NCBI RefSeq assembly: GCF_002272135.1
Contig: NZ_NPBF01000008.1
Span: 62,001 to 126,000, forward strand
From: Virgibacillus sp. 7505
GTDB lineage: Bacteria > Bacillota > Bacilli > Bacillales > Amphibacillaceae
Length of the DNA stretch: 64,000 nt
Direction of reading: 5' to 3'
The position numbers were made by a program, and so were the translations under genes. The first letter of the stretch is position 1, and every line of letters starts with the position of its first letter. The notes beneath the pieces were generated by a model. That model was given only the letters and a program-made list of their open reading frames with translations, made no database searches and had not been told where the DNA came from. Positions 36,445 through 45,424 of this stretch are shown here, in pieces.

Positions 36445-37098
36445 TTAGTTGTATATTTTCTTAGGTATTTTGATAACTTGATTACCGGAGACATATGGTG
36501 CAATATCGTATTGCTGGAAGACAAGGGCTATTCCTTCATCTGTAAAAAAGAACGCTGTTTTTTCATTTAGGTGGATGTCCTCTTTTTTCAAATCCGGATA
36601 GAATATCTCTGGTCTCGCCTTAGCGTAGGTGAAGACATAGTGCTGAACTTTCTTTAGCTGACTTGGTGTCTGCAGTAAATCCGTTAAATAGACGCGTTTC
36701 TTTTCTTTCAAGTCGTAATTAAAGGATTCTACCGCAGTAGAGCCGTGCGCTCCTCCAGTAAAGATATAACTGCTCATCAAGATACTGAGCTTACGATCCG
36801 TATTATATTTGACTTCAAAATCAGTCTGAAAATCCGGGTCATATTTATACTTTTTACCAGCCTCTATATTTTCCTTACGAGCTAATGCAGCTTTTTCAAT
36901 ATATGCCTGGAAGTCCTTGTTGATCATTCTTGTAAGCTTCGGTGATCCCGCATGTTTTACTTGCGGATATTTCAATTCTTCGATGTCATCGTAATACTCT
37001 GTTTCCACAATTACATTCTTTGTCGGTTGTGCTTGCGATGGGTGTGTAAAAGCAGAAAAAGCAAGCAGAAACACAAATACAACTATCGCTTTTTTCAT
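36445..37098 (-). CDS. Secreted DUF4163/DUF3298-type protein
   Basis: A 217-residue exported protein. Seen: signal peptide MKKAIVVFVFLLAFSAF with cleavage near SQAQ; the PdaC/RsiV-like pattern IETEYYDDIEELKYPQV, INKDFQAYI, then FTGGAHGSTAVESFNYDLKE (typical GGAHG of DUF3298), and FFFTDEGIALVFQQYDIAPY near the C-terminus. This fold is the outer domain of RsiV and PdaC. No deacetylase or anti-sigma domain is attached. Ligand unknown. Confidence 0.85.
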   Translation of the reverse strand: MKKAIVVFVFLLAFSAFTHPSQAQPTKNVIVETEYYDDIEELKYPQVKHAGSPKLTRMINKDFQAYIEKAALARKENIEAGKKYKYDPDFQTDFEVKYNTDRKLSILMSSYIFTGGAHGSTAVESFNYDLKEKKRVYLTDLLQTPSQLKKVQHYVFTYAKARPEIFYPDLKKEDIHLNEKTAFFFTDEGIALVFQQYDIAPYVSGNQVIKIPKKIYN

Positions 37099-37550
37099 CA
37101 GGTTCCCTCCACTGTTTCATCTTGTTTACAGTGTGTGCAGGGTTCCAATTATTTATGAGCAATAGAAATAGCGATATTATATTTTTACATTAGGCGTAAT
37201 TGATATCAACGCAGTTTAAAAATGGAGAGAAGTAATTCGCAAGTTATATTATCCCTTCTTATAAGGCTAAAAGCTTATTTTGAGTAGATTTATAACGATG
37301 CTATATTATTTCCGCAGGACTACATTGTGTTTTCAACCTTTAGATTGGTACCAGGCTGCATTTAAAGTCATCCTTTTAAAAGGAAAACCCTACTCACTAT
37401 TACTCACCAAATTAACCTACTGTTCTAAACTCCCCTACTTATTTCTTTGGGCTTGTATGAGTCCTGATTATGAGTAAAACTTAACCTATTAAGAAGACAT
37501 TCTACATATGATTAAGATTTCCCCCTACAATGTTCCAAGCATTATGCATA
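37099..37550. other. Gene-poor intergenic region
   Basis: About 450 AT-rich bases between two minus-strand genes. Only short frames without ribosome binding sites appear in any frame. No repeat, tRNA or recognised regulatory element was found. Confidence 0.6.
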
Positions 37551-37592
37551 AAAAGTCCATTGTCTGCTAAGTAGACAATGGACTTTTTTTTA
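37551..37592. terminator. Terminator near the end of the ASCH gene
   Basis: AAAAGTCCATTGTCT and AGACAATGGACTTTT close a 7-base loop. T-runs follow on both strands. It serves the minus-strand ASCH gene; a plus-strand transcript ending here is not otherwise known. Confidence 0.8.
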
Positions 37593-37626
37593 CATCTTAC
37601 ATTCGGTCAGAAAAGATTCACAGCCT

Positions 37627-38091
37627 TCAAGCAATGAACCTCACTGCAAATTCTTCGCAAACGACAAGCATTTCTGGTGAGAACCTCCGTCCGATCTCTT
37701 CCATTTCCTTTGTAAAGAAAGGCTCATGGACTGAACGCCAATAAGCGAGTGAACGATCACCTTCTCCTTCCTTATAGGCAAATGCTGCATCAACATCCTT
37801 ATACGATTTCACTTCTACCCGAACAATTTCAATCACGGCTTGAGGGTTTCCTGCACTATCAAGAATGACACTATGGAGACCCGGCTCAGGAATTGGCTCA
37901 TTCTCTAATTCATATAGCAGATGATTAGAGGAGGTTGCCGTTTTGACTCCTTGAACGACCAATTCGGCCAGTTCGTCAGCTAAAGCATTATTTCCGCCGA
38001 AGCTCCAGGCCGTATAAGTTAGCGGTGCATCAGGATTTCCTTTCGTATAAGCTTCGTAATATGCTTTCACTTTCTCGTTATGGTCTGTCAC
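37627..38091 (-). CDS. ASCH-domain protein
   Basis: A 154-residue protein of the ASCH superfamily (PUA-like barrel with an RNA-related surface). Seen: TYTAWSFGGNNALADELAEL, GVKTATSSNHLLYELENEPI, and EVKSYKDVDAAFAYKEGEGD followed by RSLAYWRSVHEPFF. The start is GTG at 38091 after GGAGAATC. The length matches stand-alone ASCH proteins; their substrates are mostly unknown, though some hydrolyse N4-acetylcytidine. Confidence 0.88.
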   Translation of the reverse strand: MTDHNEKVKAYYEAYTKGNPDAPLTYTAWSFGGNNALADELAELVVQGVKTATSSNHLLYELENEPIPEPGLHSVILDSAGNPQAVIEIVRVEVKSYKDVDAAFAYKEGEGDRSLAYWRSVHEPFFTKEMEEIGRRFSPEMLVVCEEFAVRFIA

Positions 38092-38183
38092 TTCTTGATT
38101 CTCCTCTACACTTTCAGATTATATTGATATTACTCTGATTTCTAGTTTTAATTATCGTATTCGCCTGGAAATAATTTTGACTG

Positions 38184-38801
38184 CTAGATTTCAAGTTGAG
38201 CTGAAGAAGCTCTGGCTATCTCTAAATCATGTGTAACCATGATAATTGTCTTACCGGCTTTGTTCATATCCAACAGCAGCTGAAAGATAGCATCCCTGTT
38301 TTTAATATCGAGGTTTCCTGTTGGTTCATCAGCAAATATATACTTGCAGTCCCTCGCAATGACTCGTGCAAGTGCAACTCGTTGCTGCTGACCTCCGCTT
38401 AACGTATAGACACGCTTCTTTTCATAACCGGAAAGGCCGACTTTCGCTAGGATTTCCTGTATCATTCTTTTTTTATTGTTAATCTTTTTATAAGCAATGG
38501 CCAAAAGGATATTCTTCTCTACCGTTTCGTTGTTAATCAAGGAGTAATTCTGAAATAAATAACCAAACTCATTCCTGCGCAGCAGCATTGTCTGTTTCAC
38601 ATTGGGATTCTTAATCCCGTCGTACTCTATATCACCGCTATCCGGCTTTTCCAGAAGACTCAATAGATTAATTAAAGTTGTTTTCCCCCTGCCGCTCTCC
38701 CCTGTAATAGATAGGAACTCGCCGCTTTTCACTGTTAAAGAAAAATCATCAAATATGGTATTCTCTTTAAATTTTTTCTTTAGATGAGTAGCTTTGATCA
38801 T
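38184..38801 (-). CDS. ABC ATPase of the bacteriocin locus
   Basis: A 205-residue LolD-type ATPase. Seen: Walker A GESGRGKTT near residue 34, Q-loop LFQNYSLINNETVEKNI, signature LSGGQQQRVALARV near 134, Walker [13 protein letters not shown]-loop VTHD. It follows the permease gene by two bases. Together they likely export or confer immunity to the lactococcin 972-type peptide encoded first in the cluster. Confidence 0.92.
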   Translation of the reverse strand: MIKATHLKKKFKENTIFDDFSLTVKSGEFLSITGESGRGKTTLINLLSLLEKPDSGDIEYDGIKNPNVKQTMLLRRNEFGYLFQNYSLINNETVEKNILLAIAYKKINNKKRMIQEILAKVGLSGYEKKRVYTLSGGQQQRVALARVIARDCKYIFADEPTGNLDIKNRDAIFQLLLDMNKAGKTIIMVTHDLEIARASSAQLEI

Positions 38802-38803
38802 CT

Positions 38804-40954
38804 CTATGCCTCTCTTCTAAGTTTAGTATGCATATTAGCGGTATAATATTTGCTTAAGCCGATCACTAGCAGAGCATCAATCAATATACCTCCGAACACA
38901 ATAATGATTAGGGACGGTAATGATACAAACAATATCCCTATTAAGAGAATGCAATAACTCAAAAATTGCAATATCAACAGCGTTCTGTTCGTTCTGAAAT
39001 ACGAATAGCCGTGAATATTCTTCAATAATACTTCCATCTTATAGTTATAGAAGTGACATATTGTGAAGTAAACACTAGTGGTGAATGTAGCGATATATAA
39101 TAGAATGATCGCCAATAATAATAAATAATTGTCTGTTTTCAACTCTTGTATCTTCTGCCCGTACTCGTCAAAGACCGAGATAACGGAATTAATTTGTGAC
39201 GTAGCATCATGTTCGCCAGCGATTTCTTCTAATTTCTGAGTAGGTTCCGATTGATCCGAATAAAAGAAATATGCCCGGGACAAGTAGCTCATGTAATAGG
39301 AAGCATCGAACTGCCCAGTATCTAATATGGCAATCGGATCTTTAATAAAGTAATCTCCTTCTCCTTTGTTAGCGGGATTATACGTAAAGTATTCCTGGTT
39401 ATCTCGTACATAGATAATATTTATACTTAAATCGTTCTTAGGGCTATCGTCCAGTTCCTGACCTTTTGCTTCTCTATAAATGTTTCCAACTTCAACCTTC
39501 TGGAAATAGAAGTAGTCCAGGAAGTTCTTTTTAATTTCATCCTCTTTGTCTTTGAGAGCTGCAGGAACCAGCAAATTCGTGACAGAAGGGTCGGATACGA
39601 TAGATCCTTCAATTTCTCCTGTCTCTGCATGTATCTTATTGAATTCCAAGTAGTTCTCATTTATAGTTATCGCTTTTCCATAAGGAGAAGTCGACGCATT
39701 CTGGTCATCTGTGTTCATTTCATATAAATAGCTTCCATTAGAGCTTATTTCATAGTTGCCTGCATCAATCAGGAAACCATTCAGTTCATTATTTAATTGA
39801 TTATATACCTGCTTTAAGTTGTTATTCTGCCCGCTTTCTATCGCTAGATCAACTTGTCCTGTGGAATACAATACCGTTTGGTACAAATTCTCTGTTTGAT
39901 TCCATGTTTCGAGATTATTTTGGTAATCTTCCAGCGATTTCTTTGTTTGATCCAATTGCGACAGGGCGCCAACAGCTGCAATAAGAAATAAAATCTTCAT
40001 TACATAACTGAGTGCCATCAACGTTTTATAAAGCCTCTTACCTTTCAAAGCCTCATATTCTTTCCCAAAGAAAAAGATTAAGCCTATAAGCAGGAACGTA
40101 TAAAGAACTATTCCAACAAAGAGTACTACTGCCAATCCTGCGTACAGAAGGGTAAAGTCCACCAAATTCAGAATCTCTTTCTTCGTAACAATACGGAATA
40201 TCAGATATAGGATATAACTTGTTAAAACAGCCGCGCCCAAAGGTGAAATAAGCTTTTTCACTAAGATAAAAGATATTCTGATATAAGAGTAACCCATCAC
40301 TTTATAAAGCATGATATGATCACTTCGGTTTATCAGGTAAAAGGAAATAACGCCAATCATAGAAAGAAGTATGATAAGCGGTGATATGAGAAAGGTCAGC
40401 GGCTGACTGATCACTACTGGGTCAATGCGTGCCTCTATCAGCTCAGATGAAACGCCATCTTTTTGCAGCTGATCCAGCATGCCAGATACGGAACCATCTT
40501 TTTCATCTATGTAATAAATACCGCTTGCACTAGCCTGTTTCTGGTTATCTAAATTCCAAATGGATATAGCTATCGTACTTTCTCCAGAATGAAAAGATCC
40601 ACTTTTATCATTGCTGGAATTATTAAGTCGATTCGTTATAAATTGTGCGGTGCCCTTATTGGGAAAATCACCGTCTATCGTATCAATACGGGACCCTAGT
40701 GAAGGATCAGTAGTGAATATCCTGATGGTATCCTGATTCACGAATACATATTTGGATATTTCCAAATCATATCGTTCTGCATATGATTCAAGTAAATCGT
40801 TAGGATTGCCCTCGTAATTAGTGAAATTCAATGCTGCCGCTGTTCTATCTTTATACAGTAAGTGATTGAACTTGTATTGCTCGAGTAAGTCATTCGTAAC
40901 GTACAGGCTTATCAAAAGGAATAGAGAAGCTAAGAACCCTAAAATCGCTCTCAC
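38804..40954 (-). CDS. Bacteriocin-associated integral membrane protein (DUF1430 type)
   Basis: A 716-residue permease. Seen: an N-terminal helix ending in NDLLEQYKFNHLLYKDRTAA, an outside domain, helices near 190-290 and 318-345, a long outside region (350-610), and four helices at the end. This two-outside-domain layout and the partner ATPase match the putative immunity/export proteins found beside lactococcin 972-type genes. GTG start follows GAGGTGA. Whether it exports the toxin or protects the producer is unknown. Confidence 0.85.
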   Translation of the reverse strand: MRAILGFLASLFLLISLYVTNDLLEQYKFNHLLYKDRTAAALNFTNYEGNPNDLLESYAERYDLEISKYVFVNQDTIRIFTTDPSLGSRIDTIDGDFPNKGTAQFITNRLNNSSNDKSGSFHSGESTIAISIWNLDNQKQASASGIYYIDEKDGSVSGMLDQLQKDGVSSELIEARIDPVVISQPLTFLISPLIILLSMIGVISFYLINRSDHIMLYKVMGYSYIRISFILVKKLISPLGAAVLTSYILYLIFRIVTKKEILNLVDFTLLYAGLAVVLFVGIVLYTFLLIGLIFFFGKEYEALKGKRLYKTLMALSYVMKILFLIAAVGALSQLDQTKKSLEDYQNNLETWNQTENLYQTVLYSTGQVDLAIESGQNNNLKQVYNQLNNELNGFLIDAGNYEISSNGSYLYEMNTDDQNASTSPYGKAITINENYLEFNKIHAETGEIEGSIVSDPSVTNLLVPAALKDKEDEIKKNFLDYFYFQKVEVGNIYREAKGQELDDSPKNDLSINIIYVRDNQEYFTYNPANKGEGDYFIKDPIAILDTGQFDASYYMSYLSRAYFFYSDQSEPTQKLEEIAGEHDATSQINSVISVFDEYGQKIQELKTDNYLLLLAIILLYIATFTTSVYFTICHFYNYKMEVLLKNIHGYSYFRTNRTLLILQFLSYCILLIGILFVSLPSLIIIVFGGILIDALLVIGLSKYYTANMHTKLRREA

Positions 40955-40966
40955 AATTTCACCTCA

Positions 40967-41005
40967 TAAAATAATGCAAGAGTGATTACACCCTTGCATT
41001 ATTTC
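40967..41005 (-). terminator. Hairpin between bacteriocin gene and transporter genes
   Basis: On the minus strand AATAATGCAAG and CTTGCATTATT enclose a loop and a short T-run follows. Position suggests partial termination that would raise toxin mRNA over transporter mRNA. Confidence 0.7.
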
Positions 41006-41015
41006 CTTGTATTTT

Positions 41016-41429
41016 TTACTTATAATCGTAGTAAGCCTTGTTTGTTCCCCAGAAACTCCAGTCCAAGTCAGCCTTGCTCCAAACATCTTGTGCTTTCCAT
41101 CCTCCGTCATCGTGGTAGCCGGCACCATTAGTCACAGAGGCACGTCCTTCTTTTGTATAGTGCTTAAACTCAGAAACGACTCTGCCATCCCTTTTACCAC
41201 GGATCCAGTACCCGCCAGATATTGCACCGGATTCTGCATTGATAGTGAATCCAGTTTGTGTGTCTTTCACATAGCTCTCTGTTACCCCTTGATCTGCTTT
41301 AATGACTTCAGAGTTGCCGTTCTCAGTGATTCCATTACTAGATGCTGAAACCCCACCAGAAATTCCACCTACAATCACACCTGCCAGCAGCACGCCTGTC
41401 AAACCTTTCTTGAACTTTGACACTCTCAT
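41016..41429 (-). CDS. Lactococcin 972-family bacteriocin precursor
   Basis: A 137-residue secreted peptide precursor. Seen: basic start, signal peptide (GLTGVLLAGVIVGGISGGVS) with likely cleavage near VSASS, and a C-terminal domain with the family pattern SGGYWIRGKRDGR, SEFKHYTKEGRASVTNGAGY, and the aromatic end WGTNKAYYDYK. Lactococcin 972 blocks septum formation by binding lipid II. An ABC permease and ATPase follow, as is usual. The precursor is longer than the 91-residue original, with an extra spacer after the signal. ATG at 41429 lies close to GGAGGGG. Confidence 0.88.
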   Translation of the reverse strand: MRVSKFKKGLTGVLLAGVIVGGISGGVSASSNGITENGNSEVIKADQGVTESYVKDTQTGFTINAESGAISGGYWIRGKRDGRVVSEFKHYTKEGRASVTNGAGYHDDGGWKAQDVWSKADLDWSFWGTNKAYYDYK

Positions 41430-41477
41430 CACCCCTCCATAAAATTGTTAAATTATGTAATTACTAGGTGTGGTTTC

Positions 41478-41505
41478 ATTATATAAGCATCTCGGTACAA
41501 AACAA
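41478..41505 (-). promoter_or_regulatory. Promoter of the bacteriocin operon
   Basis: TTGTTT (41500-41505), 16-base spacer, TATAAT (41478-41483), minus strand. Confidence 0.65.
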
Positions 41506-41626
41506 GGTTTATCTCCTAAATTTTTCAAAACGTTACTATTGTCTTTCTTTATATAACAGTTTTTTATCATTTCCCTTAAGAATTCAGCATTATATAACTA
41601 GTACCATTTGACCGGTTATTTCTATA

Positions 41627-42061
41627 TCAAACCCGCCCTGTTAGTTTTGCTGAGACTTCCTTTATGTCCGACTCACCGCCAAAAGGAGCACCCGGCCAAT
41701 CATAAACCTCCATCGGTCCCCAGTACCTTTCAGGAGTTCCGGCATATCTGGGAATGATATGCATGTGAGCATGAGGCACAGAATTTCCGGAGACAAGTGT
41801 GTACACATGCTCTGCTTGCAGCGTTTCCTGTAATGCCTTGGCCGCTCGTTTCATTGCGATACCGAACGCTGCAGCCTCTTCCTCCGACATATCCCCGACC
41901 TGTGGGACATGGCGTTTCAAATCGAGCATGATATGACCAAGATAAGCTGATTGTCCCTTTTTATCAATATGACTGATATAAATATGATCATCTTCAAAGA
42001 TACAATCGCCGCTCACTTGCAAACGACCTGCATGCTTGTCACAGATAAAACAATTCTCCAT
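41627..42061 (-). CDS. HIT-family (histidine triad) protein
   Basis: A 144-residue nucleotide hydrolase/transferase. Seen: N-terminal CFICDKH near residue 4, the GHIMLDLKRHVP strand, and the histidine triad HAHMH at 97-101 (His97, His99, His101). HIT proteins split nucleoside phosphoramidates, and related HINT proteins act on aminoacyl-adenylates. The gene stands alone behind a T-box with a leucine specifier, an unusual control for this family. ATG follows AAGGAGG. Confidence 0.93.
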   Translation of the reverse strand: MENCFICDKHAGRLQVSGDCIFEDDHIYISHIDKKGQSAYLGHIMLDLKRHVPQVGDMSEEEAAAFGIAMKRAAKALQETLQAEHVYTLVSGNSVPHAHMHIIPRYAGTPERYWGPMEVYDWPGAPFGGESDIKEVSAKLTGRV

Positions 42062-42078
42062 AGTTCACTCCTCCTTAT

Positions 42079-42303
42079 AAAAAAATGCCCATGATCTCCT
42101 AAAGAGACAATGAACATTGTGGTACCACTCTTTTTCGGCGAGAAAGCAGCTCACCCTCAAAAGCTGATAACGGCTGCCAGCCGACCAGGCATTTCCTCCC
42201 GGGCACTCCCAGACGAGTTCGGATGCTTCCCTGACTGCCTTGCACCAACCAGCAGCTCTCTATGACAGTTCTCCATCCTACTGCTTCTGTTCCTTGCGTC
42301 TAT
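42079..42303 (-). promoter_or_regulatory. T-box leader with leucine specifier upstream of the HIT gene
   Basis: On the minus strand: AGAGAG, then CTGCTGGTTGGTGCAAGGCAG (stem I tip), then the specifier loop GAA-CTC-G with CTC (Leu) at 42215-42217 opposite AGCAGTA and flanked by GGATG/CATCC and CAGA/TCTG helices. The T-box core GAGTGGTACCACA lies near 42130-42118, and the terminator has arms AATGTTCATTGTCTC and GGAGATCATGGGCATT followed by T residues. It begins at the stop of the upstream gene. Confidence 0.88.
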
Positions 42304-42690
42304 CTATTCCAACAATTGCTTGCGATTGAACGTATTCCGGAACAAGAGATCCCGCTGATGATTGTTAACGAACATTCTGACGATATCACTTACACCCTTG
42401 AGATGGATCAGGCGATGACTGGTTACATATTTTATATCTCCATTGTTTAAATGGATAGACAATTCGCCTTCCCCGGTACCTTCTGTATAAAGGATATAAT
42501 CGATGCTGTCATAGCTGGTCGTATCCAGATAAGCTGGTTTTATCAACGGTTTGTGCGTAAACAGGATTCGGTTCTGCGTGACGCCAAGGATGCCATTCCT
42601 CTCGTCGAGCTTACTTTGTACGTAGAGAAAAATCCGTTCGTCTTCTTCTAGGTACATGGACAATTCCTTCAGATCTCTTTTTTGCCCCAT
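42304..42690 (-). CDS. Small PH-like domain protein
   Basis: A 128-residue cytoplasmic protein. Seen: EEDERIFLYVQSKLDERNGI then LGVTQNRILFTHKPL, the two opening strands of the bacterial PH-like fold, followed by DSIDYILYTEGTGEGELSIH and a C-terminal helix. ATG at 42690 follows GAGGAG. Function unknown; it lies directly upstream of the T-box on the same strand. Confidence 0.7.
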   Translation of the reverse strand: MGQKRDLKELSMYLEEDERIFLYVQSKLDERNGILGVTQNRILFTHKPLIKPAYLDTTSYDSIDYILYTEGTGEGELSIHLNNGDIKYVTSHRLIHLKGVSDIVRMFVNNHQRDLLFRNTFNRKQLLE

Positions 42691-43023
42691 TTTCCGCGTT
42701 CTCCTCACTTAATGTACTTGCTTCCAATCCTGATTCATACTTTCTAAATATATATCGCACTTCGGAATTTATGCAATAAAAAAATGCGGCAAATGCAACT
42801 CTTTTCTGTTTGTTATAAATCACCTATACTCTCCTACATTTTACCAGCCATTAGGGAGAAATGATACCTCTCATCTCCAATTTTCCCAGCCCTTCCTAGA
42901 CTTTCTTCTAGGAGTTTAGGCTCTTTTCATTTCATTCCATATAGGGTTACGGTATGATATTTATGTCTTTATTTACTTATTTCTAGAAGACGATCTTGTT
43001 AAAAGAGAGGATGAAAGAAGTAT
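42691..43023. other. Divergent intergenic region
   Basis: Promoters for the PH-like gene (minus) and the lipoprotein gene (plus) must lie here. A hairpin, CCTAGA and TCTAGG near 42895, is visible with outer AGCC/GGCT pairing. Nothing else is recognised. Confidence 0.5.
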
Positions 43024-43695
43024 ATGAAACTGTTCCGTATTCCAGCTGCGGTACTGCTGATCGTGATCGCATTGACTTTATCCGCCTGCAGTAAGGACGA
43101 AAAAGCAGCAGATGAGCCAAAAACACCGACAGCACAGGCAGCAGTTACAGAAGGAAACGAAGATACAGATGCATTGTCCGCCGATTTGACGGACACTGTG
43201 ACAGCGGAAAACCCCTACTTCCCGGACCGCCTGACGAAAGATGCGGTTGCAGAGAAGGAAATGCTGGCTGAGCAGAACTTTGATCAGTCCGAAACTAATG
43301 ACAACCTGGAAGTGACCCTGAAAGGGATTCAATATACGAAACTGAAACCGGCAGATTCCTATGAGGAATCCTTCACCGGTTTCGAGGATCCGGAGAAAAT
43401 CGTTGCGGCAACAGCGAAGCTGGAAGTGAAGAATGATGGAGAAAGTGCGGTTCCTTTGAAGGAAATGGGTGCTTTTCTGGAAACTCCAACATACCGGATC
43501 CTGAACCATAATGTTTTGGAAGCAGATTCTGGTGAGATCCAACCTGGCCAGACTTCGACCAAATATGTTGTCTTCCTTATGGATCAGGCAGATTACAAAG
43601 AAGAAGATTCCTTCTCCCTGCGTATCTCCAGTATCACTGACAAGGAAGAAGACTTGCTGGCTGCTGATTTGACATTTGATTTGCCCGAAGAATAA
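43024..43695 (+). CDS. Secreted lipoprotein (DUF5068-like)
   Basis: A 223-residue lipoprotein. Seen: signal and lipobox LSAC near residue 22, an acidic low-complexity linker, then a beta domain (NLEVTLKGIQYTKLKPADSY, ATAKLEVKNDGESAVPLKEM, IQPGQTSTKYVVFLMD) like the immunoglobulin-like DUF4352/DUF5068 proteins of Bacillaceae. Function unknown. The ATG follows a poor AGAAG site. Confidence 0.8.
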   Translation: MKLFRIPAAVLLIVIALTLSACSKDEKAADEPKTPTAQAAVTEGNEDTDALSADLTDTVTAENPYFPDRLTKDAVAEKEMLAEQNFDQSETNDNLEVTLKGIQYTKLKPADSYEESFTGFEDPEKIVAATAKLEVKNDGESAVPLKEMGAFLETPTYRILNHNVLEADSGEIQPGQTSTKYVVFLMDQADYKEEDSFSLRISSITDKEEDLLAADLTFDLPEE

Positions 43696-43737
43696 AAGAA
43701 GGAGCACACGCCTCAAGGCATGTGCTCCTTCTTTTGT
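43694..43737. terminator. Bidirectional terminator
   Basis: AAAGAAGGAGCACA and TGTGCTCCTTCTTT enclose a further GCC/GGC pair and a TCAA loop, between convergent genes. Confidence 0.85.
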
Positions 43738-44379
43738 TTATGATGCATGCAAATTAGCGATGAAGCTGTAGAACCGGTTGATATCTGTCAGGTTTCGATT
43801 GCACTTGGAGCTATCCCTGCAAACATAGTTCCCGCGTTTCACATACGTTCCTTGGCCGCGGCCAATAGGCTCTGCCATGAATAACCCTACACTCTCAAGC
43901 TTATTGCAGATGGTGCAAATCCCCGGCTGAGAGGAGGGCGTGATCGTGCCGCGAGCGGCTATCATCCCATCCTCATGCGGAGCGACCATGTATTTTGCCT
44001 GCTGTCCCGAATCGTTCCACCCAAGATAAGATGTTTTCTCCCAATCAACTTCATCAAGTTTAGGTATATGCAAGTGCTTCACTTTCGGGAACAGCTTCCG
44101 AAGCTGCTGTTCTGTAATGACAGGAAATGGCTTGATGGATGGACGAAGCTGAGCCAAAAAGAGCTCTGCATCAATTTCATCCTGCACACCATGGATTCTT
44201 CCAAGCATTTCCGCCTCTTCGTCCGAGAGCTTCTCGAACCGGTTCATGATTTTCTCTTCAGCTAATGAGCGGAGTCCAAAAATAATGTCTATATCTTTGA
44301 CAGCAGCTGAACTATTCACAAGCTGCTGCACCTGTTCTTTAATATTGTTGTACTGGTCATTCCGGATAAAGGCTTGCAT
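43738..44379 (-). CDS. FusB-type elongation factor G-binding protein
   Basis: A 213-residue two-domain protein. Seen: an N-terminal helical bundle (1-80) and a C-terminal treble-clef zinc finger: Cys155 and Cys158 in GICTICNK, then Cys187 and Cys193 in YVCRDSSKCNRNLTDINRFY. This matches FusB/FusC/FusD, which bind EF-G and free it from ribosomes stalled by fusidic acid. Chromosomal homologues in Bacilli and Listeria are also called EF-G-binding protein and may act in normal translation. ATG follows GGAGGG. Confidence 0.9.
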   Translation of the reverse strand: MQAFIRNDQYNNIKEQVQQLVNSSAAVKDIDIIFGLRSLAEEKIMNRFEKLSDEEAEMLGRIHGVQDEIDAELFLAQLRPSIKPFPVITEQQLRKLFPKVKHLHIPKLDEVDWEKTSYLGWNDSGQQAKYMVAPHEDGMIAARGTITPSSQPGICTICNKLESVGLFMAEPIGRGQGTYVKRGNYVCRDSSKCNRNLTDINRFYSFIANLHAS

Positions 44380-44450
44380 GTGGACATCCCTCCGTTTTAA
44401 TCGCTTCCTATCATTTTAGCAGATATCGAGCTGGAAACAAAAAAACCGGT

Positions 44451-45197
44451 TCAGGTGAAGAAATAGCGAAATGCACGACTCAGCGTAGCAGGAACGACTG
44501 ACGCATGATTTTCATCATCTGCGACGTAGTATGCAGTCTTTCCATCCATCACGCTCGGTAAACGATGATAGAGCGCCATAACATCTTCCACCATGAAGCC
44601 TTCCTTCTCCCCTACACCGATGAAGAGCTTGGAATCTTTAGCTTCGTTCAAAAAGGAATAAATATGCTTTTCATTCCACCAGATGGAAGGACTGATAGCC
44701 AGATAGCATTGGAAAGCTTCCGGTCGCTTGAACATGCTGTACAGCGCAAACAATCCACCCAAAGAATGGCCGTACAGACATTGCTTATCCTGCTGAACAT
44801 GATAGTTTTCCATGATCTTCGGCTGAAGCTCATCTATTAGCCAGTCCAGGAAAATTTCTGCCCCTCCATGCTTTCCAGTCGTTTTCCACTTCATCTTATC
44901 TGGATATGTATAAGCTGCTGCTGGAGGCGTAAAATCATAGAAACGTCGCTCTCTAACAACCGAACCTTCTGCATCTAGTGCTATCCCTGCAACAATTGCC
45001 GGATCCACTCCAGTCTTGAGCATATTATGAGATTGATTACGTATGACATCAGCACCCAATCCAAAATAATAATTTCCATCCAGCATATAAATAACTGGAT
45101 ATCCTGCTTCTGATTGCGGGGGTTGATCTGGAATAAATAATTGCACACGATAATTTACCCCCGGCTCTTTTCCCGGAAGTACCCATTCCTCTGTCAT
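44451..45197 (-). CDS. Alpha/beta-hydrolase esterase (BesA/Fes-like)
   Basis: A 248-residue esterase of the PF00756 fold. Seen: VIYMLDGNYYFG near residue 35, nucleophile Ser145 in LYGHSLGGLFALY, SPSIWWNE near 169, and the catalytic His in ENHASVVPATL near 231. Length and motifs resemble ferric-siderophore esterases such as BesA, but no Fur box or siderophore gene is beside it. Function as a siderophore esterase is therefore only a suggestion. Confidence 0.88.
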   Translation of the reverse strand: MTEEWVLPGKEPGVNYRVQLFIPDQPPQSEAGYPVIYMLDGNYYFGLGADVIRNQSHNMLKTGVDPAIVAGIALDAEGSVVRERRFYDFTPPAAAYTYPDKMKWKTTGKHGGAEIFLDWLIDELQPKIMENYHVQQDKQCLYGHSLGGLFALYSMFKRPEAFQCYLAISPSIWWNEKHIYSFLNEAKDSKLFIGVGEKEGFMVEDVMALYHRLPSVMDGKTAYYVADDENHASVVPATLSRAFRYFFT

Positions 45198-45388
45198 GTT
45201 TTCAGCTCCTTTATTTGCTTAAGATTAGGTCGAAAGCGATTACATATTTGGTGTTAATTATTAGAATCTACTATAACAAAACGGGGTACTGATGCAAGAA
45301 TTAATGGAAACTAACTTCAAAAGATTGCGCAGCTTGGTAACCTTCCTAGTTCGTTTTTAGACTTATTCCCTCTTGTCTTTCCTTATAA

Positions 45389-45424
45389 TAAAAAAAGCCC
45401 ATCCATCAGGATGAGCTTTTTTTA
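45389..45424 (-). terminator. Terminator of the proline operon
   Basis: On the minus strand AAGCTCATCC and GGATGGGCTT close a TGAT loop followed by TTTTTTT. It follows the proA stop. Confidence 0.9.
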
